Positions 1 through 5,122 of a DNA stretch of 6,254 bases are shown here, one piece after another. Numbering within the stretch: the stretch's first letter is position 1; every line of letters begins with the position of its first letter. The stretch comes from PNMQ01 sp964478775 (GTDB lineage Bacteria > Pseudomonadota > Alphaproteobacteria > Paracaedibacterales > CAIOTO01): contig CAYZJC010000046.1 of the NCBI GenBank assembly GCA_964478775.1, forward strand, positions 1 to 6,254. Direction: 5' to 3'. The translations under genes were made by a program, and so were the position numbers. The notes beneath the pieces are model-generated. The model saw only the letters and a program-made list of their open reading frames with translations, was not told the DNA's origin and searched no databases.

Positions 1-53
1 CCAGCGACACAGGGATTTTCAATCCCTTGCTCTACCAACTGAGCTATCTGGGC
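1..53 (-). tRNA. tRNA-Phe (anticodon GAA), 3' end cut off by window edge
   Basis: Read on the minus strand from 53 downwards this is a tRNA 5' part: acceptor strand GCCCAGA (53-47), D arm GCTC-AGTTGGTA-GAGC, then an anticodon stem AGGGA/TCCCT (23-27 with 11-15) closing the 7-base loop TTGAAAA (22-16). The anticodon is GAA at 20-18, so it decodes Phe UUC/UUU. The variable region and the start of the T arm follow down to base 1. The rest of the T arm, the acceptor 3' strand and any encoded CCA lie outside the window. It has the same orientation as the cyclase gene but is separated from it by 135 bases and has its own promoter candidate. Confidence 0.95.
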
Positions 54-75
54 AATTTCTTAATCGCGATGTATA

Positions 76-105
76 TTTATAACCTTGTTTAAAGGCTTTT
101 GTCTA
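76..105 (-). promoter_or_regulatory. Candidate sigma70-type promoter of tRNA-Phe
   Basis: On the minus strand TAGACA (105-100, 5 of 6 to the -35 consensus) is followed after 18 bases by TATAAA (81-76, 5 of 6 to the -10 consensus). A start near base 69 would leave a leader of about 16 bases before the mature tRNA 5' end at 53, a normal distance for a tRNA gene. This is a consensus match only; an AT-rich spacer gives such matches by chance fairly often. Confidence 0.45.
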
Positions 106-107
106 GT

Positions 108-134
108 AAAAAATTCCGCATGATGCAATTTTTT
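108..134 (-). terminator. Possible weak terminator downstream of the cyclase gene
   Basis: AAAAAATT (108-115) and AATTTTTT (127-134) form an 8-bp stem around an 11-base loop. On the minus strand the right arm ends in a T run, as in an intrinsic terminator. It lies 55 bases past the cyclase stop codon and just upstream of the candidate tRNA promoter, so the place is right. The stem is all A-T and therefore weak, so termination here is uncertain. Confidence 0.25.
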
Positions 135-188
135 TAATTTTTACGATTTGCTCATGCTGCATATGCAAAAGAAGGTTGAGAGAGAGTC

Positions 189-2369
189 CTATTTCTCATG
201 TAAATGATGGATGTGATCCCAATCTTTTCCTGGAGGACTTTCCTTAAAATGTTGACAGCGCTTGAGATACATTTGGGTGGGTATGTCACTTGGAAAACGA
301 TGAGATAGTTTTGTAAAATACGCTATAGCATCATCCCAACGTTGTTCATAGTAATGCTTAAAAGCTTTTTGAAACATGTGGCACATATCAAGTTCATCAT
401 TTGTTGGTAGCAAATAGGGGTCTGTGCCGGTGAGTGCAATTAGTTCATAGATAGCTACACCTTCGTTTTTTCCCTTTACAGAAACGATATCTAAAGGCCT
501 TACAATGGCTTGTTCTTCAATGTCTTTATACACAGCTTCGCTGATAATTATTTTGGTGCCATAGTTTTTATTAACCCCTTCAAGCCTTGACGCTAAATTG
601 ACTGCATCGCCAATAACCGTGTAATTCATACGTTCTGCTGAACCAAGATTGCCAACAATAACTTCACCTGTATGAATACCTATGCGTGTGTTAAAAGCGG
701 ACTTTTTATCATAAATCCATTTTCTGTTCAAGTCGACAAGGCGCTTTTGAATGAGAAGAGCTGCTTTACAAGCATGCAAACTATGCCTTACATCGGCATT
801 AGGTGCCCCCCAAAAGGCCATAATAGCGTCACCTATATATTTATCAATGGTGCCAGAGTCTTTAATGATAATGCTGCTGAGCTCATCAAAATATTCTGAC
901 AAATGAACCATTAGCCTATCTGCTGTGGAAGCTTCAGAAATGGATGTAAAACCTTCAATATCAGAGAAAAATAAAGTAACCCTTTTTTTCTTCCCTCCAA
1001 TTTTGACTTCTGTATCTTTTTCAAGTAGAGATCTGACCAAGCTTTTGGGAACAAATTTACCAAACGCCTCAAGACTTCTGCGCATACGATAGATTGAATC
1101 TTGTAGCTTTTGTATCTCAACAATACCTGATCTTACAATTGGAACTTCATTTAAGTTAAACACACGGATACGGTCAGCTTGTTCTACGAGCGCATGTATA
1201 GGGCGAGAAATTTTTAAAGTCATATAAGAGATTACAAAGGTAGAGAAAATCAAAATCAGCAAGCATATATATAACACCTTGGTTTGCGCCGTTTTAACAG
1301 TACCAATAAAAACATCTACCGGTGCAACAGACAAGAACAACCAGTCTTTAAATAAATCATTATCAAAGTTGATAAAATACCCTATAAAATCTCGAAAATC
1401 GTGATTGTATACCATATGGTCTATTTTATTTTTTTTCCTATTTTCAAAAGCTGTCAAAATATATTTTTGTGGTAGATTTTCTATGTGCATTAACTTAACT
1501 TCTTGCCCGACAACTTTTGCTGTTTCTTTTTCAGTAGGATGCGCGACAACGTCTCCTGAATTATTTAAAATAAGTGAGACCCCATCAAAACTATTTTCAG
1601 CTAAAATTTCAGACACTGACCTTAATAAAATATCTGACCCTATCACCCCGATGATTTTGTTGTTCGCGTCTCGAATGGGGAAAGATGCTGCAATACCAGG
1701 TAAGGAGACAGTGCTAAAAATATAGATACTTGACCAGGACAGAGCTTCATACTCAAAGGCATTTTTATACCATTCACGGCCAAAAAAGTTGAGGGTAATT
1801 TCCGTTTCTGGCAGTGTCTCATGTTCAACAACTTGAAATGCATGGTCAATATAATACCAAGACTCTGTCTTTTTTTTGTCCACCATATCTAAAACACGCA
1901 AGGCAAACACAACAGATTTGGGAACATTTCTACCCGGTATTGTTCTAAAGGGGGTTTTTGGCTGAATGAGTTTTATTTGAAAAAAACGTCCTGATTGTAA
2001 GGCGATAAAAACACTTTCTGTGTATGGAAATTTTTTGACATAATTCACCATGAACTTTACCAAGTCACCATTTTGCGGGTCTACAGCCTTGTCTGAACTA
2101 ATCAGGTGAGACCCGAGAGTAAGTGTTGTGCCAACTTGTTCAAAGCGGCTTAGAATTTGTGCAACTTTTTGTTTTGCAACACTCTTCATTAACACTTCTG
2201 ATGTATTGATCAGTGTCTTTGTGTGATTGTCGTACATAAATGTTGTAATGGAAATAACAGTTATCAATTGCATAATGAAAAAGCTGGTTAGCAAATCAAA
2301 ACGCATGCGCCTTTTTGATAAAATAACCTTAAACTTTCGGTATTGAGTTTTAATTATATCTGATAACAT
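189..2369 (-). CDS. Membrane-bound class III adenylate cyclase with dCache-type sensor and HAMP domain
   Basis: A 726-residue protein predicted to make cAMP at the inner membrane in response to an extracytoplasmic cue. Order of parts: short basic cytoplasmic N-terminus; membrane segment about 26-46; extracytoplasmic region about 47-364 of double-Cache type (GREWY at 197-201, GVIGSDI at 241-247); membrane segment about 365-385; HAMP from about 386 (Pro390) to about 435; then FVPKSLVRSLL (439-449) leading into the catalytic domain about 460-645. Catalytic residues are all present: metal-binding Asp470 (FSDIEGF) and Asp514 (YIGDAIM), adenine-selecting Lys510, Thr584 at the second base-selecting position, and Asn591 and Arg595 (NLASR). 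Lys510 favours ATP over GTP. The C-terminus has a TPR-like helical piece (about 660-708) and a PPGKDWD tail (712-718) that I recall from related Cache-HAMP cyclases. The ATG at 2369 sits just before the basic N-terminus and membrane segment; only a weak GGA lies upstream. The gene stands alone, divergent from thrS. The ligand is unknown. Confidence 0.95.
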   Translation of the reverse strand: MLSDIIKTQYRKFKVILSKRRMRFDLLTSFFIMQLITVISITTFMYDNHTKTLINTSEVLMKSVAKQKVAQILSRFEQVGTTLTLGSHLISSDKAVDPQNGDLVKFMVNYVKKFPYTESVFIALQSGRFFQIKLIQPKTPFRTIPGRNVPKSVVFALRVLDMVDKKKTESWYYIDHAFQVVEHETLPETEITLNFFGREWYKNAFEYEALSWSSIYIFSTVSLPGIAASFPIRDANNKIIGVIGSDILLRSVSEILAENSFDGVSLILNNSGDVVAHPTEKETAKVVGQEVKLMHIENLPQKYILTAFENRKKNKIDHMVYNHDFRDFIGYFINFDNDLFKDWLFLSVAPVDVFIGTVKTAQTKVLYICLLILIFSTFVISYMTLKISRPIHALVEQADRIRVFNLNEVPIVRSGIVEIQKLQDSIYRMRRSLEAFGKFVPKSLVRSLLEKDTEVKIGGKKKRVTLFFSDIEGFTSISEASTADRLMVHLSEYFDELSSIIIKDSGTIDKYIGDAIMAFWGAPNADVRHSLHACKAALLIQKRLVDLNRKWIYDKKSAFNTRIGIHTGEVIVGNLGSAERMNYTVIGDAVNLASRLEGVNKNYGTKIIISEAVYKDIEEQAIVRPLDIVSVKGKNEGVAIYELIALTGTDPYLLPTNDELDMCHMFQKAFKHYYEQRWDDAIAYFTKLSHRFPSDIPTQMYLKRCQHFKESPPGKDWDHIHHLHEK

Positions 2370-2380
2370 AAGTCCAACAC

Positions 2381-2409
2381 TTTATAAATTGTTCCAGCTT
2401 AATTGTAAG
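2381..2409 (-). promoter_or_regulatory. Weak candidate promoter of the cyclase gene
   Basis: On the minus strand CTTACA (2409-2404, 4 of 6) is followed after 17 bases by TATAAA (2386-2381, 5 of 6). Transcription would begin near 2374, only a few bases before the ATG at 2369. The message would then be almost leaderless, which agrees with the lack of a good ribosome binding site. The match is modest and a promoter further upstream is equally possible. Confidence 0.3.
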
Positions 2410-2515
2410 GGGGAAATTCCTAAGAAATGATTAAACTTTTCTAGTTGTTTTAATCTTTTGTTGTATTTATCACATATAAGCTGGCATTTTAAGGTTTGGC
2501 AGATGCATTAAAAGC

Positions 2516-2544
2516 TACACGTTTGACCCAGCGATCGTTATACT
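2516..2544 (+). promoter_or_regulatory. Weak candidate promoter of thrS
   Basis: TATACT (2539-2544) is a 5 of 6 match to a -10 box, about 75 bases before the thrS start. The correctly spaced -35 (TACACG, 2516-2521) matches only 3 of 6. A better-looking TTGACC (2523-2528) lies just 10 bases from the TATACT and has no good -10 at 16-18 bases. Other TATAA-like strings exist at 2475-2480 and 2584-2589. The leader shows no long hairpin followed by a T run, so there is no sign of attenuation. Confidence 0.25.
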
Positions 2545-2601
2545 AAATACATAAAGAGTGTGCATATAGCATGCTCAAAAAATTATAAAATGATTTAACT
2601 T

Positions 2602-2606
2602 AAGGG
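2602..2606 (+). promoter_or_regulatory. Ribosome binding site of thrS (supports the GTG start)
   Basis: AAGGG ends 11 bases before the GTG at 2618. This is somewhat long but usable spacing, and it is the only purine-rich Shine-Dalgarno-like string near the start. Nearby ATG codons upstream run straight into stops (for example ATG ATT TAA at 2590-2598), so GTG is the natural start. Confidence 0.5.
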
Positions 2607-2617
2607 ATAAACATACC

Positions 2618-4528
2618 GTGTTTAGGATAGTTTTAAAAGATGGAACCGCACGTGAATATGATGTTGCGCAAACTGCACTTCAGGTTGCAGCAAGCATATC
2701 ACCGAAGCTTGCAAAGAATGCGGCAATTGCAAAAGTAAATGGTGAACTTTGGGACTTAACACGAACATTACCTGATGGGGCACAACTTGAATTAGTATTA
2801 AAGTCGGATGCTGAAGGGCTTGAAGTGATACGCCACGATGCAGCGCACGTGATGGCAGAAGCTGTAAAAGAATTATACCCAAGTGCACAAATCACAATTG
2901 GTCCTTCAATTGAAAATGGTTTTTATTATGATATTTTTACTGAAACACCATTTACAAAAGAAGACTTATTAAGTATTGAAAACAAAATGCGTGAAATTAT
3001 CACACGTGATGACCCTTTTATGCGTGAAGAGTGGGACCGTGATGAAGCAAAAGCTTTCTTTACATCTATCGGTGAACATTTTAAGGCAGAAATTATTGAG
3101 TCAATCCCAAGCGGGGAGGTGATCACCCTGTATAAGCAAGGTAAATTTATAGACCTTTGCCGTGGGCCGCACTTGCCAAGCACAGGGCATATTGGCCAAG
3201 CTTTCAAATTGATGAAACTTGCCGGTGCATATTGGCGAGGAGACCATAGAAACCCAATGCTACAACGTATTTATGGAACAGCTTGGGCTGATCAAAAGCA
3301 ATTAGATGCTTACCTTAACTTCTTAGAAGAAGCTGAAAAACGCGACCACAGAAGACTTGGAACAGAATTAAGTTTATTTCATATTCAAGAAGAAGCTGTC
3401 GGCAGTGTCTTTTGGCACCCTAAAGGTTGGCGTTTATATAGAACACTTGAAACGTTCATCAGAAACCGTTTGGCAAAATGTGACTACCACGAAGTGAAAA
3501 CCCCCCAGCTTGTTGACCGTTCTTTATGGGAAGCTTCTGGCCACTGGGACATGTATGGCGACTTAATGTTTACAGTACAGTCTGACGATGATAAAGTGTT
3601 GGCTGTAAAACCTATGAACTGTCCTTGCCATGTGCAAATTTTTAAGCAAGGCCTTAAAAGCTATCGTGATTTACCTTTGCGTATGTCAGAATTTGGTAGC
3701 TGTCATAGAAACGAACCATCAGGTTCATTGCATGGAATTATGCGTGTAAGGGCCTTCACGCAAGATGATGCCCATATTTTTTGCACGCCTGAACAAATCA
3801 TCACTGAAACACAGTCATTTTGCAAATTATTGCAAGGCATTTATAAAGATCTTGGGTTTGAAAGCATTCAAGTTAAGTTTTCAGATAGACCAGAGAAGAG
3901 AGCAGGGGCAGACGAGATTTGGGACAAAGCAGAAAAAGCTTTAACCGAAGCGTCAATTGCCGCAGGTTTAAATTACACATTAAACCCAGGTGAGGGTGCG
4001 TTTTATGGACCAAAGCTAGAGTTTGTTTTGAAGGATTGTTTAGGCCGCGATTGGCAATGTGGAACTCTACAGGTTGACTTCTTACTTCCAGAACGTCTAG
4101 ATGCGTCTTATGTAGGTGAAGACGGAAAACGCCATAGACCCGTTATGTTGCACCGCGCCATTTTAGGTTCAATGGAACGCTTCATTGGTGTGTTAATTGA
4201 AAATTATGCCGGTAAATTTCCTGTATGGCTGGCACCAGTTCAAGTTGTTGTGACAACAGTTACATCTGCCGCAGATGCTTATGCAAAAGAAATTTATGAA
4301 AAACTTCAAGCTTTAGGCATATTTGTTGAATTGGATGACCGTAATGAAAAGATAAGTTATAAGGTCCGTGAACATTCCTTGCAAAAAATTCCTTACATAC
4401 TCGCGGTTGGTGCGCGTGAAGCAGAAAACAGTTGTGTCTCTGTTAGAACATTGGGTTCACAAGAACAAGTCACCATGAATTTATCTGACTTCTTAGATAA
4501 GATCATCGCTGAAGCAAGGATTCCATAA
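2618..4528 (+). CDS. thrS: Threonyl-tRNA synthetase (ThrRS)
   Basis: A complete 636-residue class II synthetase that charges tRNA-Thr with threonine in the cytoplasm; the E. coli enzyme is 642 residues. Domains in order: TGS about 1-62; second editing domain about 63-225, which removes Ser wrongly joined to tRNA-Thr, with HDAAH (His73, His77) and the CRGPH site (Cys181, His185); catalytic core about 240-530; anticodon-binding domain about 535-636. The zinc ligands that recognise threonine are Cys335 (MNCPCH), His386 (DDAHIF) and His512 (MLHRAILGS). Motif 2 is seen at CHRNE with Arg364, and motif 3 near LHRAILGSMERF. The GTG start gives an N-terminus (MFRIVLKDGT) that lines up with the start of the TGS domain. 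Cys337 replaces the Gly of the common NCPGH form, which I take as lineage variation. The gene is monocistronic, followed by a terminator 15 bases after the stop. Confidence 0.99.
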   Translation: MFRIVLKDGTAREYDVAQTALQVAASISPKLAKNAAIAKVNGELWDLTRTLPDGAQLELVLKSDAEGLEVIRHDAAHVMAEAVKELYPSAQITIGPSIENGFYYDIFTETPFTKEDLLSIENKMREIITRDDPFMREEWDRDEAKAFFTSIGEHFKAEIIESIPSGEVITLYKQGKFIDLCRGPHLPSTGHIGQAFKLMKLAGAYWRGDHRNPMLQRIYGTAWADQKQLDAYLNFLEEAEKRDHRRLGTELSLFHIQEEAVGSVFWHPKGWRLYRTLETFIRNRLAKCDYHEVKTPQLVDRSLWEASGHWDMYGDLMFTVQSDDDKVLAVKPMNCPCHVQIFKQGLKSYRDLPLRMSEFGSCHRNEPSGSLHGIMRVRAFTQDDAHIFCTPEQIITETQSFCKLLQGIYKDLGFESIQVKFSDRPEKRAGADEIWDKAEKALTEASIAAGLNYTLNPGEGAFYGPKLEFVLKDCLGRDWQCGTLQVDFLLPERLDASYVGEDGKRHRPVMLHRAILGSMERFIGVLIENYAGKFPVWLAPVQVVVTTVTSAADAYAKEIYEKLQALGIFVELDDRNEKISYKVREHSLQKIPYILAVGAREAENSCVSVRTLGSQEQVTMNLSDFLDKIIAEARIP

Positions 4529-4543
4529 ACCAACAAACGATAG

Positions 4544-4573
4544 AAAGCCACACTACATAGATGTGGCTTTTTT
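4544..4573 (+). terminator. Intrinsic terminator of thrS
   Basis: AAAGCCACA (4544-4552) pairs perfectly over 9 bp with TGTGGCTTT (4562-4570) around a 9-base loop, and the right arm runs into six T bases (4568-4573). It starts 15 bases after the thrS stop codon. The left arm is not preceded by a long A run, so it mainly serves the plus strand. Confidence 0.85.
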
Positions 4574-4593
4574 GATAGGATATTTAAGCATTG

Positions 4594-4611
4594 TTAGATT
4601 AATTTATCTAA
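4594..4611. repeat. Imperfect 18-base palindrome in the spacer after thrS
   Basis: TTAGAT (4594-4599) and ATCTAA (4606-4611) are inverted copies around TAATTT; only one base pair in the whole 18-base palindrome fails. It overlaps a weak promoter-like pair, TTGTTA (4591-4596) and TTCAAT (4614-4619), spaced 17 bases apart. It could be an operator for whatever was transcribed at 4624, or a chance palindrome in AT-rich DNA. Confidence 0.3.
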
Positions 4612-4623
4612 AATTCAATTTAG

Positions 4624-4848
4624 GTGTTATGGAAAATAGGAAGCAAGGCTATTTTGTTGGCGATAACAACATTTGCTTCTCTTACTGTTGAAAGAGGCAT
4701 ATATTGCTGCAACTGCATTTCTTGCGATTGCTTCTTTATTAGCTGCCACGGCACTCACACTAACATGAAACATGTAACACGAAATGTATCTGGCTTTGAA
4801 AGAGTTCCAGAGTTAGAAATCATCAATCCGTGGAAATTTTACCAGTAG
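4624..4848 (+). pseudogene. Probable remnant of a small hydrophobic-protein gene, frames shifted
   Basis: No single frame here looks like a real protein, but pieces of different frames do. Frame from GTG 4624 gives a basic-then-hydrophobic stretch (KIGSKAILLAITTFASLTVE), then turns into an odd Cys-rich run. Over just that run the next frame (4697-4765) reads AFLAIASLLAATALTLT, a typical Ala/Leu-rich membrane or signal segment, and stops with TGA at 4766. After that the first frame again looks protein-like (MKHVTRNVSGFERV, ending INPWKFYQ before TAG at 4846). Two compensating indels near 4690-4697 and 4762-4768 would explain this. There is no good ribosome binding site at 4624. I do not recognise the family. 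It could instead be non-coding, or the 4697-4768 frame could be a real tiny membrane peptide. Confidence 0.3.
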
Positions 4849-5045
4849 TTATGTTGATTGCTTAAAAAGTAAGGTCATCTGTGGCTGCAATAGGCAGGCT
4901 TTAAATAAAATGAAGAGCCTTTAAGTAAACGAGAGGCAAATACTTTATGCGCGCCCAGCAAGAAGTTTAAACAGTTCAATCAACACCCTTCCCCCTCCTG
5001 GTTGAAAAACCTCTCATATTTCAGCCATCAATTTAACCATAATCA
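4849..5045. other. Intergenic DNA with no convincing gene
   Basis: This stretch sits between the gene remnant and the promoter of the Sel1 gene. The plus strand has only very short ORFs (for example ATG at 4947, 7 codons). The one notable item is a C-rich tract CCCTTCCCCCTCCTGG (4986-5001), which stands out from the AT-rich surroundings and is part of a minus-strand mini-ORF described separately. No tRNA, strong terminator or inverted repeat was seen. Confidence 0.6.
4945..5013 (-). other. Minus-strand mini-ORF fragment, possible gene remnant or dispersed repeat
   Basis: Reading the minus strand from 5013 to the TAA at 4947-4945, after an in-frame TGA at 5016-5014, gives 22 codons ending PGGGRVLIELFKLLAGRA. 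The mix of a Gly-rich turn and an amphipathic helix looks like a protein C-terminus rather than random translation of spacer. There is no ATG; the only possible starts are GTG (4986-4984) or TTG (4983-4981), and AGGAGG (minus strand) lies in the G-rich run just upstream. That would make a peptide of about 13 residues. I do not recognise it. It may be a decayed gene end or a repeat unit. Confidence 0.2.
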
Positions 5046-5074
5046 TTTTCAATGAAGGTTGTTTTGTTTATAAT
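5046..5074 (+). promoter_or_regulatory. Sigma70-type promoter of the Sel1-repeat gene
   Basis: TTTTCA (5046-5051, 4 of 6 to the -35 consensus), a 17-base spacer, and a perfect TATAAT (5069-5074). Transcription would begin near 5081, giving a leader of about 40 bases before the ATG at 5123. This is the best promoter match in the window and indicates the gene is transcribed on its own. Confidence 0.6.
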
Positions 5075-5109
5075 TTTAATTAAGATTTTTCGTTTCAAAA
5101 AAAAGATTC

Positions 5110-5114
5110 AGGGA
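5110..5114 (+). promoter_or_regulatory. Ribosome binding site deciding the start of the Sel1-repeat gene
   Basis: AGGGA ends 8 bases before the ATG at 5123, good Shine-Dalgarno spacing, and the resulting N-terminus looks like an export signal. Confidence 0.65.
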
Positions 5115-5122
5115 TACGTACA

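Noticed and set aside
1..188. tRNA-Phe as an attachment site of an integrated element
   Set aside because: No integrase gene, no direct repeat of the tRNA end and no mobile genes in the window; the tRNA 3' end itself is outside it.
672..1849. Open frames overlapping the cyclase gene in other frames (672-899, 911-1123, 1405-1725, 1643-1849)
   Set aside because: They lie within the cyclase coding region, whose catalytic, HAMP and Cache parts are clear.
2370..2617. T-box, attenuator or ThrRS-bound operator in the thrS leader
   Set aside because: No T-box core sequence, no leader peptide rich in Thr codons and no terminator hairpin with a T run. Short palindromes such as GCATGC are not enough.
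2622..3207. Minus-strand open frames opposite the 5' part of thrS (2622-2888, 2680-2895, 2926-3207)
   Set aside because: Antisense shadows of an unambiguous synthetase gene; their translations have no domain-like features.
2602..4528. ThrRS zinc-site stretch reads NCPCH instead of the common NCPGH
   Set aside because: The true ligands Cys335, His386 and His512 are all present. The extra Cys337 is most likely ordinary lineage variation, as I believe it occurs in other alphaproteobacterial ThrRS proteins.
4896..4920. AGGCT ... AGCCT inverted repeat as a terminator
   Set aside because: Only 5 bp of stem with a 15-base loop and no T run after it.
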